From positions 345,880-409,879 of the forward strand of contig JAEUVX010000009.1 in NCBI GenBank assembly GCA_016786615.1: a stretch of 64,000 nt of DNA, written 5' to 3'. The first letter of the stretch is position 1. Every line of letters starts with the position of its first letter. Below the pieces are notes generated by a model. That model saw only the letters and a list, made by a program, of their open reading frames with translations, did not search any database and was not told where the DNA came from. Source of the DNA: Flavipsychrobacter sp. (lineage in GTDB: Bacteria > Bacteroidota > Bacteroidia > Chitinophagales > Chitinophagaceae). Positions 1 through 9,389 of the stretch are shown here, in pieces. A program made the position numbers and the translations under genes.

Positions 1-628
1 ACTTGAAAAGGTCTGTATTATTAAAATTAAATCGAATGAATTTTTTAACGCCGTCCTCAGTACGGATTAAAAGGACATTATTTCTACGTGCTGTAATGTT
101 CAGGTCTCCTGCAAGGCTGATTGCATCAATGATGCTGGTTTTTTCATCGCTGATAGGGTACCTGCCGGGCCTTAGTACATCGCCTAAAACATTAATGTAG
201 AAATTCAAAAACCTCACATTCACAATCGGATCAACGTAATATTTTGATGCAAGCTCCCTGATTTGTTCTTTTGCCTGAATAGAGGTCATTCCTTCTACCT
301 TTATCCTGCCAACCAGTGGTACTTCAATCATGCCGTTTTTGTCAACTACATAGCTGTTTTTCTTTTCATTAGTGGCGTTTGCTACATCTGCAGAATTTTT
401 ATTATCTGTAGTTTGTACGGTTATATTCAGCAGATCATTTATTTGAATTACAGGTTCAACAAATTTATGTTCTGAAATACTGATGGTATTAGTGACTGAA
501 TCCGGGATGTTTTTAAAGTATTTAACGCCTTTTGCGCTGGAACATGATGATAATATTACAGGTATCAATATTGATATACATATTATCTCTAAAATTGTTT
601 TTTTCTTGGACGAAAAGACAAATTGCAT
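1..628 (-). CDS. wza: Wza-type polysaccharide export lipoprotein (3' end outside window)
   Basis: Outer-membrane polysaccharide export (OPX) protein that would form the exit channel for the polysaccharide made by the neighbouring cluster. I translated the reverse complement directly: the start ATG is at 628-626 and the frame stays open to base 1, giving 209 residues with the C-terminus cut off by the window edge. The N-terminus has a Lys-rich stretch (K8-K10), a hydrophobic segment and a lipobox LSSC with the acylated Cys at residue 29. Residues about 45-140 fit the Poly_export domain (VDKNGMIEVPLVGRIKVEG), and a following DVLRPGRYP segment fits the start of an SLBB domain. It is transcribed divergently from the Wzc-type gene, with a good Bacteroidota promoter just upstream. 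The family call is firm; which polysaccharide it serves is inferred from position. Confidence 0.88.
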   Translation of the reverse strand, partial: MQFVFSSKKKTILEIICISILIPVILSSCSSAKGVKYFKNIPDSVTNTISISEHKFVEPVIQINDLLNITVQTTDNKNSADVANATNEKKNSYVVDKNGMIEVPLVGRIKVEGMTSIQAKEQIRELASKYYVDPIVNVRFLNFYINVLGDVLRPGRYPISDEKTSIIDAISLAGDLNITARRNNVLLIRTEDGVKKFIRFNFNNTDLFK

Positions 629-644
629 TTTTAGGAATTTTAAC

Positions 645-675
645 CAAAAGTAGTCTAATTTACAGAGTTAGCAAA
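645..675 (-). promoter_or_regulatory. Bacteroidota promoter for wza
   Basis: Read on the minus strand this is TTTG (675-672), a 19-base spacer, then TACTTTTG (652-645), an exact match to the Bacteroidota primary-sigma pattern TTTG-N19-TAnnTTTG. The expected transcription start would be about 10 bases upstream of the wza ATG at 628, giving a short leader typical of the phylum. Confidence 0.7.
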
Positions 676-790
676 GCTGGCAGACAATGTAGGATAATAT
701 AAGACTTTTAAGCTTTTCGATAATTCGATTATAGCCTGTGGGACTGAATTTTAGTCCGTTCTTATTTATTTTTTAGGTAACACTGGCAGG

Positions 791-822
791 TTGGGATGTG
801 AAGTATTTTTAAAGTACTTTTG
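791..822 (+). promoter_or_regulatory. Probable promoter for the wzc-led cluster
   Basis: TACTTTTG at 815-822 matches the -7 box TAnnTTTG exactly. The upstream element is only TTGG (791-794) at a 20-base spacing, so the -33 box is imperfect. If used, it leaves a leader of roughly 110-120 bases before the wzc ATG at 943 and would drive the long rightward run of polysaccharide genes. Confidence 0.4.
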
Positions 823-942
823 CCGCCAATGAAAGGTTGTATTTATTATCTTTCATCATAAATTGAAGCAGCACAAAGGACTACAAATTTTCATGTTGTT
901 TATTGTAATGTGTTGTTAATTAGTATTTATATTTCATTATAG

Positions 943-3396
943 ATGGATAATAACTTCTCTGTTAAAGGCAAGCAAGATACTGATGCGGGAATTTTTAATG
1001 TAAGGTGGATGTTAACCACGTTATTGGGTACGTGGCCATGGTTTGCTGCTAGTATAGCCATTTCATTAATTATTGCCAACCTATACTTGCGATATAGCAC
1101 ACCGGTATATAAGATAGGATGTGAAATATTATTAGGTGAAGGCTCAAATAAATCATCGAAGAATGATGAGATGATTTTGGAAGGCTTGGGTCTGACAACA
1201 AAAAATAATGACATCAATAATATCATCAGGGTTATTAAAAGTAAACCTGTGATGGAAAAAGTCGTTCAGCGTTTAAGGTTGAACCTGCAGTATTTTGAGT
1301 ATGGTAATGTAAAGACTACAAAATTTTATAAAGACAATCCATTTATTGTAACACTACCGGAAGAAGTACTTGTCAATTTTGTGGGTAGTAAGTCTTACAA
1401 AGTGGTATTTGATAATGACAAGGTTACAATATCAGATGAAAAGAATAGCTATAAAGGTAAAGTAGGTAAAATAATAAAGTTGTCGATAGGCGATGCAATA
1501 GTTGAAAGAAATGGTCAGTTCCCTATAAAGAATAATGTTAAGTATGCTTTTACAATAACAGATATAAGTTCTATAGCGGCTGCTTATGCCGGTGGGTTGG
1601 ATGTAAATAAGCCTGATAAAACTGCAAGCTATGTAAACCTTGCTATACTGGATGAGTTGCCGGAAAGGGCAAAAGACATATTAGATACATTAGTAACTGT
1701 ATATGGCGAAAAAAATATCGAAGACAGAAACAGAATAGCGAACAGCACTATTGACTTCATCACTGAAAGGCTGGATAGGGTAAATGAAGAATTAACAGGC
1801 TGGGAAAAGAAAATAGAGTTCTTTAAAAAGAGTAACAAGCTTACGGGTGATGTAGCTGAACAGTCGAGGATGCTGGTTGATAATACCGGTGAAAACTATA
1901 AAAAGCTCTATGAAAAAGAAGTAGAGTTAGAGTTAATAAATTCATTAGAGCGGTATATAAAAAGTTCAGAGAATAGCGAACGTATAGTGCCGGCAAGCTT
2001 ATTAGTTAATAACTCAATGCTTTCCGGTATACTGGAAAAATATAATGACCTTTTGCTGGAAAAAGAGCAGCTGATATCTTCAAAAACTGAAACACACCCG
2101 GAAGTAATACGTGTAAAAAGGCAGCTGACTGTTTTAAGAGAAGACTTAAATAACAGTGTGCTTACAGCTAAGAAAAGTTTGCAGGTTGTGTTAGGTGAAT
2201 TAAAGAGACAAGGTGGTAATATTGATGCACAGATAAGAGAAGTTCCAAAGACTGAAAGAATTTTTCTAGATTACTCGCGAAAACAACATATTATGGAAGA
2301 GCTCTTCCTGTACTTGTTGAAGAAAAGGGAAGAGACACAAGTAGCAAAATCATCTACCGTAGCGAACGTTACTGTAATAAACTCTGCAGAAAACTTTGGT
2401 GCTATAAAGCCTAATAAGTCGCGTATTAAAAGCACCGCAATGCTGATTGGCTTTTTGATACCTGTAGTAATCTTGCTGATGAGGCGTATGCTTAATACAA
2501 GAATTATTACAAAGGCAGATATAAGTTCAAATTCTGAAATTCCGGTTATTGGTGAGATAGGGCATAGTGATAATGAAATGACCTTGGCGGTTAAAAATAA
2601 CAGCCACTCTGTTGTTGCTGAACAATTCAGGGCACTACGAACGAACATCCAGTTTTTATTGCCTGATAAAACTGACAAAGTAATACTGCTGACATCCAGT
2701 ATGAGTGGTGAGGGTAAATCATTTGTAGCGGTGAACCTTGCGAATACATTTGCTATATCCGGTAAAAAAGTAGTGTTGCTTGAATTTGACCTCAGGAAAC
2801 CGAAGATTTCAAAACACCTTGGATTAAATAACTCGGTTGGTATCTCTACTTATGCTGTCGGGCAAAATGAAATTAACCAGATAATTCTTCCATCAGGCGT
2901 AGAGGATAATTTGTTTGTTATACCATCAGGCCCTATCCCTCCAAACCCTTCAGAGCTTATTATGCTCAACAGGATAGACGAGATGTTTAAATACCTCGAA
3001 GAAAATTTTGACTATATATTGATAGATACCGCACCTGTTGGCTTGGTAACAGATGCACTGCTGCTGAATAGATTTGCAGGTGCAACATTGTATATAGTAA
3101 GGCAAGGCTACACCTTCAAGCAGCAAATACAGATATCAAACGAGCTGTATGAGAGCAAGAAAATGAAGCGCTTGAGTTTTGTGATTAATGACGTTGTATA
3201 TAAACGTGGTTACAGCTATGGTTATGGTTATGGCTACGAGGCTGGTTATGGCTATGGCTACGGTTATGGTTATGGTAATGGCTACGGCTATGGAAAATAC
3301 TCAAGCGGGTATTTCAGTGAGGATGCAAACGATCAGTCGCGGATACAAAAAGTAATAAACAGACTTAGAAAAATTGTACCGTTCGGAAAGAAGTAA
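943..3396 (+). CDS. wzc: Wzc-type chain-length determinant / tyrosine autokinase
   Basis: Inner-membrane polysaccharide co-polymerase fused to a BY-kinase; it controls chain length and works with the Wza channel through cycles of tyrosine autophosphorylation. The 817 residues show a first membrane segment at about 31-49, a long periplasmic coiled region, a GNVR-like stretch, a second membrane segment at about 499-516 and a cytoplasmic kinase. Walker A contains GEGKS (589-593), Walker A' has D616 in EFDLRKP, and Walker B has D695 in ILIDTAP. The C-terminal tail (about 757-790) is a Tyr-Gly tract with about 14 tyrosines, the expected phosphorylation cluster but unusually regular. It is divergent from wza and 134 bases ahead of the amidotransferase gene. 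The family call is secure. Confidence 0.93.
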   Translation: MDNNFSVKGKQDTDAGIFNVRWMLTTLLGTWPWFAASIAISLIIANLYLRYSTPVYKIGCEILLGEGSNKSSKNDEMILEGLGLTTKNNDINNIIRVIKSKPVMEKVVQRLRLNLQYFEYGNVKTTKFYKDNPFIVTLPEEVLVNFVGSKSYKVVFDNDKVTISDEKNSYKGKVGKIIKLSIGDAIVERNGQFPIKNNVKYAFTITDISSIAAAYAGGLDVNKPDKTASYVNLAILDELPERAKDILDTLVTVYGEKNIEDRNRIANSTIDFITERLDRVNEELTGWEKKIEFFKKSNKLTGDVAEQSRMLVDNTGENYKKLYEKEVELELINSLERYIKSSENSERIVPASLLVNNSMLSGILEKYNDLLLEKEQLISSKTETHPEVIRVKRQLTVLREDLNNSVLTAKKSLQVVLGELKRQGGNIDAQIREVPKTERIFLDYSRKQHIMEELFLYLLKKREETQVAKSSTVANVTVINSAENFGAIKPNKSRIKSTAMLIGFLIPVVILLMRRMLNTRIITKADISSNSEIPVIGEIGHSDNEMTLAVKNNSHSVVAEQFRALRTNIQFLLPDKTDKVILLTSSMSGEGKSFVAVNLANTFAISGKKVVLLEFDLRKPKISKHLGLNNSVGISTYAVGQNEINQIILPSGVEDNLFVIPSGPIPPNPSELIMLNRIDEMFKYLEENFDYILIDTAPVGLVTDALLLNRFAGATLYIVRQGYTFKQQIQISNELYESKKMKRLSFVINDVVYKRGYSYGYGYGYEAGYGYGYGYGYGNGYGYGKYSSGYFSEDANDQSRIQKVINRLRKIVPFGKK
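3211..3297 (+). repeat. Tandem Tyr-Gly codon repeat in wzc tail
   Basis: The DNA is built from a repeated GGNTAY hexamer (such as GGTTAT, GGCTAC), broken by GAGGCT and a GGTAAT unit. It encodes the tyrosine-rich kinase tail. In-frame hexamer repeats of this kind can gain or lose units by slippage without frameshifting, so tail length may vary between strains; that last point is inference. Confidence 0.65.
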
Positions 3397-3530
3397 TCCA
3401 CAATTGATATTTTTTCATAGACCCTAAAATTAAATAAAGCCTACAAGCTATATCCCTATCAGTGATGCCATGTCATTTGTGACTGACAGTGGCGAAGCCA
3501 TGGAATATTTATGTTTTCTTCTGAAAATAA

Positions 3531-5312
3531 ATGTGTAGAATAGCAGGTATCGTTAATAAGCAATCTGAAAGCATATTAGCTGATACGCTGATGATGCGTG
3601 ATGCCATGTCTCATGGTGGTCCGGATGATGCAGGGATATACCATGACAGCGATAATGGAGTTTGCCTTGGGCATCGCAGGTTGTCTATAATAGACCTTAG
3701 TGATGCAGGCCACCAGCCGATGCACGATGATGCAGATGCATTGACAATAGTATTCAATGGTGAAATATATAATTACAGAGAACTACAAACAGAGTTAAAA
3801 GCTGCCGGATTTGTATTTAAAACCAATTCTGATACAGAGGTAATAATAAAAGCATACAGGCATTGGGGCGATAAGTGTTTTAGCAAAATGAAGGGGATGT
3901 TTGCTATCGCTCTTTATAATAAGTCTACGTGCGAATTGTTGTTGGTGCGTGATAGCAGTGGTATAAAGCCATTGTATTATTACCTTGATGATGAGAGCCT
4001 GTACTTCGCGTCTGAAATAAAAGCGCTTAAAAAAATTGAGAAATTAAATCATGAGTCTGAAGTTTGGAAAATAGCTTTCCTGACTTTTGGCTTCTTACCT
4101 GAGCCATTCACTACGCTACAAAATGTAGTGCCATTAGCTAAAGGGATAATGCTTACCATCGATGTTGCGGGTATGCGCATAACAAAGCAGGAAATGTTTT
4201 GTTATGAAGACTATTCTTCAAAAATTGAAAAATATGAGGATGCAGTAATCGCATTAAAGGATGTGCTTAGTAGTGCGGTTGACAGGCATATGATTGCCGA
4301 CGCACCTATAGGTTTGTTTCTCAGTGGTGGTATCGATAGCAGCCTGTTGTCTTTAATTGCACATAATACAGGGCATAAAGACTTGCATACGCTATCAATC
4401 GTATTTGATGATGCTGTGTATTCAGAAGAACAGTATCAAAAAATAATTGCTCAGAAAATTAATTCCGATCATAAAAGCTACAGGCTGACTAAAGAGCTCT
4501 TTACAGATGCACTTCCTGATATATTCAGAGCTATGGATCAGCCAACTACAGATGGGGTGAACACATACTTCATCTGTAAGTTCGCAAAAGAAGCAGGGCT
4601 GAAGGCAGTGCTTTCCGGTTTGGGGGCAGATGAATTATTTGGTGGGTATGCATCTTTCAAAAGAGAGCAATTAATAAGAAAGGTTCGTAAAGTTCCTGCA
4701 ACATTATTGCAGGCAGCGGCATATCTGCCAAAAGATAAGCAGCGAAAAATTTCCTTCCTGTCAAGGAAAGATAGTGTGGGAGACTACTTGTTCCACAGAG
4801 GGTATTTTAGTATCCGGGAAACAGCAACAATACTCAATGCAAGTAGTAAGTATGTTGCAGAAACACTAGAGAATATTCAACTGCCGGGCTGGGTAGATAA
4901 ATTGCAATATGGTAATAAGGTGTCCTATCTGGAGCGTAACATCTATATGCAATCCCAGCTTTTGAAAGATACTGATATGATGAGCATGTGGCACGGTATT
5001 GAAGTGCGTGTGCCATTCCTTGATGTAGAGTTGATAGCATTGGCAAATAATATTTCTCCGGAAATAAAATATGGCAATCCACAATCAAAACATTTATTGA
5101 TTGATGCGTTCAAAGATATTTTACCGGAGGAAATATGGAACAGGAAGAAACAAGGTTTTGTATTTCCTTTTCAGAAATGGATGAGTGCAAAAGAGTCTGC
5201 ATTTTTTGTGCAGGCAAAACCTGAAATGGCAAACAGGTATAGCAATGGTAAAATAAACTGGAGCCGGTATTGGGCTTATATGGTAGCGGAAAACTATGCT
5301 ACTGCCCATTAA
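3531..5312 (+). CDS. asnB: Asparagine-synthase-like glutamine amidotransferase
   Basis: Class II glutamine amidotransferase of the AsnB family. It starts MCRIAGI, so after Met removal Cys2 is the N-terminal nucleophile that hydrolyses glutamine. The C-terminal synthetase half has the PP-loop SGGIDSS at 265-271 and the GLGADELFGGY motif, so both active sites look complete. Length (593 residues) is normal. Homologues of this type are frequent in O-antigen and exopolysaccharide loci, where they are thought to amidate sugar acids, rather than making asparagine for protein synthesis. It lies 134 bases after wzc and 3 bases before a glycosyltransferase. Biosynthetic asparagine production cannot be excluded, but the location favours polysaccharide modification. 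Confidence 0.85.
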   Translation: MCRIAGIVNKQSESILADTLMMRDAMSHGGPDDAGIYHDSDNGVCLGHRRLSIIDLSDAGHQPMHDDADALTIVFNGEIYNYRELQTELKAAGFVFKTNSDTEVIIKAYRHWGDKCFSKMKGMFAIALYNKSTCELLLVRDSSGIKPLYYYLDDESLYFASEIKALKKIEKLNHESEVWKIAFLTFGFLPEPFTTLQNVVPLAKGIMLTIDVAGMRITKQEMFCYEDYSSKIEKYEDAVIALKDVLSSAVDRHMIADAPIGLFLSGGIDSSLLSLIAHNTGHKDLHTLSIVFDDAVYSEEQYQKIIAQKINSDHKSYRLTKELFTDALPDIFRAMDQPTTDGVNTYFICKFAKEAGLKAVLSGLGADELFGGYASFKREQLIRKVRKVPATLLQAAAYLPKDKQRKISFLSRKDSVGDYLFHRGYFSIRETATILNASSKYVAETLENIQLPGWVDKLQYGNKVSYLERNIYMQSQLLKDTDMMSMWHGIEVRVPFLDVELIALANNISPEIKYGNPQSKHLLIDAFKDILPEEIWNRKKQGFVFPFQKWMSAKESAFFVQAKPEMANRYSNGKINWSRYWAYMVAENYATAH

Positions 5313-5315
5313 ACC

Positions 5316-6434
5316 ATGAAAAACGTATTGTTTCTCAATCTGACAGCATTTTCCCAAACAGGGGGTATAGAGAAGTTTAATCGTAACTTCTTAAAAGCCT
5401 TGTATGAAACTGAAGGTGAAACCGGTATAAAGTCTGCGGCAATATCATTATACGATACCGATGCAGCGGATAAATATTATCCTAAAGCAAAGTATAGCGG
5501 CTATTCAAGAAGACGGGTGGCTTTTGTATTTAATAGTTTTTTTAAAGCGCTTAAGTATGACGTCGTTATCTTAGGACATATAAATCTATCATTAGTCGGG
5601 CTGATGATAAAAACATTCAATCCCCGCAAAAAAGTAATGCTGATTTGTCATGGCATTGAGGTTTGGAGGGAGCTGCCAGCGATACAAAAAATGTTGATTC
5701 AGAGAGTAGATAAGATACTGGCTGTAAGCACATACACAAAAGATAAAATAGTATCTCTTCATGGTATCAATGCAGATAGTGTGTCAGTATTTCATAATAC
5801 CATTGATGCTTATTTTTCATTGCCTGAAAAGTTTGAAAAGAACGCAGGGCTGATGAATAGATACGGAATAGATGAGGGTGATGTTGTGTTATATACTTTA
5901 TGCAGGTTGTCTTATTCAGAGCAGTATAAAGGCTACGATGAAGTATTGACAGCATTGCCGGAGATTATCAGTAAATACCCGCACGTAAAGTATATCATAG
6001 CCGGCAAATACGACGAAAGAGAAAAAAGCAGACTGGATGAAATAATATCTAAAAACAATCTTTCTGCAAATGTTGTATTTACAGGTTTTGTAAAAGATGA
6101 AGAGATAATACAACATTATCAACTGGCAGATGCTTATGTTATGCCAAGTAAAGGTGAAGGTTTCGGAATTGTTTTTATAGAAGCAATGGCGTGCGGAGTG
6201 CCGGTAATTGCCGGCAATAAAGATGGCAGCACGGATGCTATGCAGACACCCGGCTCGGGTAGGTTAGTAAATCCTGAAAGCATTGAAGAAATCGTAAGTG
6301 CAATAGAGTGGGTGATTAAGAACAAGGCTACAAGGCCTGCGGAAGCATCAAAACAATTGCAGCGCAATGTGATGCAGCGATTCGGGTTTAATAATTATAA
6401 ACATAAGCTGCAAGAGCAGCTTTCATTACTATAG
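5316..6434 (+). CDS. GT4-type glycosyltransferase
   Basis: A 372-residue retaining glycosyltransferase with GT-B fold. The N-terminal half opens with [19 protein letters not shown], the glycine-rich acceptor-side loop of GT4 enzymes, and contains CHGIEVWRE. The C-terminal half has the nucleotide-sugar motif [17 protein letters not shown] (E-x7-E) followed by PVIAG. It would add one sugar on the cytoplasmic face to the growing lipid-linked unit. It starts 3 bases after the asnB-like stop and ends 8 bases before gmd. The donor sugar cannot be read from sequence. Confidence 0.88.
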   Translation: MKNVLFLNLTAFSQTGGIEKFNRNFLKALYETEGETGIKSAAISLYDTDAADKYYPKAKYSGYSRRRVAFVFNSFFKALKYDVVILGHINLSLVGLMIKTFNPRKKVMLICHGIEVWRELPAIQKMLIQRVDKILAVSTYTKDKIVSLHGINADSVSVFHNTIDAYFSLPEKFEKNAGLMNRYGIDEGDVVLYTLCRLSYSEQYKGYDEVLTALPEIISKYPHVKYIIAGKYDEREKSRLDEIISKNNLSANVVFTGFVKDEEIIQHYQLADAYVMPSKGEGFGIVFIEAMACGVPVIAGNKDGSTDAMQTPGSGRLVNPESIEEIVSAIEWVIKNKATRPAEASKQLQRNVMQRFGFNNYKHKLQEQLSLL

Positions 6435-6442
6435 AAATAAAA

Positions 6443-7555
6443 ATGGCAAAAAGGGCATTAATAACGGGTGTTACAGGTCAGGACGGTGCTTACCTGAGCG
6501 AGCTCCTTCTAAGTAAAGGGTATGAGGTTCATGGTATCAAGAGACGCAGTTCTCTTTTTAATACAGACAGGATAGACCATCTGTACGAAGACCCGCATAC
6601 TGCAGGAAGAAAATTTGTACTGCATTACGGAGACCTGACTGACAGCACTAATATTATTAGAATTATCCAGGAAGTTCAACCGGACGAGATTTATAATCTT
6701 GGTGCAATGAGCCATGTGCAGGTAAGTTTTGCCACACCTGAATATACTGCTAATGCAGATGGTATAGGTACGTTGAGGATACTTGAGGCGGTAAGGCTAT
6801 TGAACATGGTTGAGAAAACCAAAATTTATCAGGCATCCACTTCTGAATTGTATGGTTTGGTGCAGGAAGTACCACAGTCGGAAAGAACACCGTTTTATCC
6901 GCGCTCTCCTTATGGTGTTGCAAAACTGTACGCATACTGGATAACTGTAAACTACAGAGAGGCGTATAACATTTTCGCCAGCAATGGAATTTTGTTCAAC
7001 CATGAAAGTCCGTTGAGGGGAGAAACTTTTGTAACAAGAAAAATTACGAGAGCAGTTGCGCAGATAGCATTGGGCTTGCAAGATAAACTATACATGGGCA
7101 ATCTGAACGCACAAAGAGACTGGGGTCATGCGAAAGACTATGTAGATGCTATGTGGCGTATTCTGCAATTGGACAAGCCGGATGACTTTGTAATAGCAAC
7201 CGGAGTTACGACATACGTACGTGATTTCATTAAAATGGCATTTGAGGAAGCAGGTATAGAAATAGAATTTAAAGGGGAAGGTGTAAATGAGATAGGTATT
7301 GTGAAATCGGCTAAAGAAGGAAGTGCTGTAAAGCCTGGCCAGGAAGTGGTATTCGTTGATCCTAAATATTTCAGGCCTACAGAAGTAGAATTGCTGATAG
7401 GTGATGCAACTAAAGCAAGGACAGTGTTGGGATGGGAACCGAAACACACATTGGCAGACATGGTAAAAGATATGGTAGCATCTGACATAAGGATATTTGA
7501 AAAAGAAAGGTTGTTGAAAGAAGCTGGGTATAATATTATTCGCAAGCACGAGTAG
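6443..7555 (+). CDS. gmd: GDP-mannose 4,6-dehydratase
   Basis: Converts GDP-D-mannose to GDP-4-keto-6-deoxy-D-mannose, the first step to GDP-L-fucose. The 370-residue extended SDR shows the NADP loop [10 protein letters not shown] (9-18), the diagnostic [12 protein letters not shown] segment, and the catalytic set T133/E135 in STSELYG, Y157 and K161 in PYGVAK. The [16 protein letters not shown] segment is typical of Gmd. It is 8 bases upstream of fcl, the next enzyme in the pathway. No manB/manC genes are visible, so GDP-mannose must be made elsewhere in the genome. Confidence 0.96.
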   Translation: MAKRALITGVTGQDGAYLSELLLSKGYEVHGIKRRSSLFNTDRIDHLYEDPHTAGRKFVLHYGDLTDSTNIIRIIQEVQPDEIYNLGAMSHVQVSFATPEYTANADGIGTLRILEAVRLLNMVEKTKIYQASTSELYGLVQEVPQSERTPFYPRSPYGVAKLYAYWITVNYREAYNIFASNGILFNHESPLRGETFVTRKITRAVAQIALGLQDKLYMGNLNAQRDWGHAKDYVDAMWRILQLDKPDDFVIATGVTTYVRDFIKMAFEEAGIEIEFKGEGVNEIGIVKSAKEGSAVKPGQEVVFVDPKYFRPTEVELLIGDATKARTVLGWEPKHTLADMVKDMVASDIRIFEKERLLKEAGYNIIRKHE

Positions 7556-7563
7556 TTAATAGT

Positions 7564-8481
7564 ATGAACAAAGAGAGTAAAATATATGTAGCCGGCCATA
7601 GAGGAATGGTGGGGAGTGCAATCGTAAGACGATTGCAAAAGGAAGGGTACAATAACATTATATCAAAAACATCTGCTGAACTTGATTTAAGAGTGCAGCA
7701 AGATGTTGCGGATTTTTTTGATAACAACGGACCAGAGTATGTATTCCTCGCCGCGGCGAAAGTAGGTGGGATACTTGCTAACAATGAATACAGAGGGGAG
7801 TTTTTGTACGACAACCTGATGATACAGAATAATGTTATTCATGCGGCATACAAAACCGGTGTTCAGAAGCTGATGTTTCTCGGATCGTCTTGTATTTATC
7901 CTAAAATGGCTCCGCAACCGTTAAAGGAAGAATACCTGCTGACAGGATTGTTGGAGCACACAAATGAACCGTATGCGATTGCAAAGATTGCCGGTATAAA
8001 AATGTGCGACGCTTACAGAGACCAGTACGGGTGCAATTTTATATCAGTAATGCCTACAAACCTGTATGGAGCAAATGATAATTATGATTTGCAAAAATCG
8101 CATGTACTGCCTGCGCTGCTCAGGAAATTTCATGAAGCTAAATTGAATAATCTGCCATCTGTTACAGCATGGGGAACAGGTTCGCCATTGAGAGAATTCC
8201 TGCATGCTGATGATTTGGCAGATGCTTGCGTATTTCTGATGAAGGAATTTAATGAAGCCGGTTTTGTAAATATTGGTGTAGGAGAAGATGTGAGCATTAA
8301 AGAATTGGCAAATATGGTTAAGAATATTGTGGGGTACGAAGGAGAGATAATATGGGACACGACCAAGCCTGACGGCACGCCAAGAAAATTGATGGATGTA
8401 TCTAAACTGCACTCAATGGGCTGGAAGGCAGGAATAAGCCTCGAGGAAGGTATCAGAGCAGTGTATCAAAATGCATTTTAA
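7564..8481 (+). CDS. fcl: GDP-L-fucose synthase
   Basis: Bifunctional 3,5-epimerase/4-reductase that completes GDP-L-fucose. The 305 residues include the NADP loop [11 protein letters not shown], the SSCIYPK motif (S108, C110) and the catalytic pair Y137/K141 in [10 protein letters not shown], all characteristic of Fcl/WcaG. It follows gmd directly. Its product is the donor expected for the GT10-type fucosyltransferase at 12085, so the window holds both supply and use of fucose. Confidence 0.96.
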   Translation: MNKESKIYVAGHRGMVGSAIVRRLQKEGYNNIISKTSAELDLRVQQDVADFFDNNGPEYVFLAAAKVGGILANNEYRGEFLYDNLMIQNNVIHAAYKTGVQKLMFLGSSCIYPKMAPQPLKEEYLLTGLLEHTNEPYAIAKIAGIKMCDAYRDQYGCNFISVMPTNLYGANDNYDLQKSHVLPALLRKFHEAKLNNLPSVTAWGTGSPLREFLHADDLADACVFLMKEFNEAGFVNIGVGEDVSIKELANMVKNIVGYEGEIIWDTTKPDGTPRKLMDVSKLHSMGWKAGISLEEGIRAVYQNAF

Positions 8482-8500
8482 AAACAAACGAATAATCAAC

Positions 8501-9370
8501 ATGAAATCGAAAAATAATGACGAACAGGATTTACAGTGGAGCATGGTTATAAAGCCACAAACGCGTCTGTTCGATATTAGTTTTACTGAGCTTTGGTATT
8601 ATAAAGATTTGGTTTTTCTCCTTGTAAGACGTGATTTTGTTTCGTTCTACAAACAGACAGTTTTCGGACCACTCTGGTTTTTTATTCAGCCATTGTTCAC
8701 AACTATGATATTTGTTTTTGTCTTTGGAAACCTTGCAAAAATTAGTACAGACGGATTGCCTCAACCACTTTTTTATATGGTAGGAGTAGTTGCGTGGAAC
8801 TATTTTGCAGAATGTCTTACTAAGACGTCGACAGTCTTCAGGGATAATGCTAATGTATTTGGAAAGGTATATTTTCCACGGCTTATTATGCCTCTTAGCA
8901 TTGTAATGAGTAATCTTGTTCGTTTTGGTGTCCAATTTATTCTGTTGATACTACTGATGACATACTATTGTATAGCAGAAGATTTCCAAATTAATGTGTC
9001 GATATATCTATTGTTATTTCCACTAATGATTATCTTGATGGCAGCATTAGGATTGGGTAGCGGTATGATCATATCGGCAATGACTACAAAATATAGGGAT
9101 TTAAGTTTCCTTGTTTCGTTTGGTGTGCAATTATTGATGTACGCAACACCAATAATTTATCCGTTAAGTGCTGCACCAGAGAAATACAGGAATATAATAT
9201 TACTAAACCCTATGTCTCCGATTATTGAGGGGATGCGGTTAGCATTATTAGGTAATGGGAACCTTTCTGCAGGGACATTGATGTATTCAATAGTGATAGT
9301 AATTGTTGTTCTTTTCACAGGTATAGTTGTGTTTAATAAGGTAGAAAAGACTTTCGTTGATACGGTATAA
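8501..9370 (+). CDS. wzm: Wzm-type polysaccharide ABC transporter permease
   Basis: Membrane subunit of an ABC-2 exporter that carries lipid-linked polysaccharide across the inner membrane. The 289 residues contain an N-terminal cytoplasmic stretch, then about six hydrophobic segments, with the family hallmarks VRRDFVSFYKQTVFGPLWFF and PMSPIIEGMR. I chose ATG 8501, which leaves a 19-base gap after fcl; an in-frame ATG at 8471 would overlap the fcl end and add ten residues. It is paired with the ATPase gene 19 bases downstream. Confidence 0.93.
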   Translation: MKSKNNDEQDLQWSMVIKPQTRLFDISFTELWYYKDLVFLLVRRDFVSFYKQTVFGPLWFFIQPLFTTMIFVFVFGNLAKISTDGLPQPLFYMVGVVAWNYFAECLTKTSTVFRDNANVFGKVYFPRLIMPLSIVMSNLVRFGVQFILLILLMTYYCIAEDFQINVSIYLLLFPLMIILMAALGLGSGMIISAMTTKYRDLSFLVSFGVQLLMYATPIIYPLSAAPEKYRNIILLNPMSPIIEGMRLALLGNGNLSAGTLMYSIVIVIVVLFTGIVVFNKVEKTFVDTV

Positions 9371-9389
9371 AATACACTCTTAAAATAAC

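Larger units (their letters stand above)
629..942. other. Divergent intergenic control region between wza and wzc
   Basis: This 314-base AT-rich stretch holds no convincing gene. It carries a good leftward promoter next to wza (645-675) and a weaker rightward promoter-like element (791-822) for wzc. There is a short inverted repeat, GGACT at 741-745 and AGTCC at 753-757, followed by a T-rich run. It could be a regulator site or a weak hairpin. The wzc leader after the rightward element is about 120 bases long with no obvious SD sequence. Confidence 0.5.

Noticed and set aside
3211-3297. CRISPR or satellite repeat
   Set aside because: The hexamer repeat is in frame and encodes the tyrosine-rich tail of the kinase.
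3471-3488. Inverted repeat TGTCA/TGACA between wzc and the amidotransferase gene as a terminator
   Set aside because: The stem is only 5 base pairs with no T-run; too weak to claim.
7088-7549. Long minus-strand ORFs opposite gmd, and similar ones elsewhere (for example opposite 35655-36491)
   Set aside because: They lie wholly opposite well-supported genes, have low-complexity cysteine/tyrosine-rich translations and no recognisable motifs.
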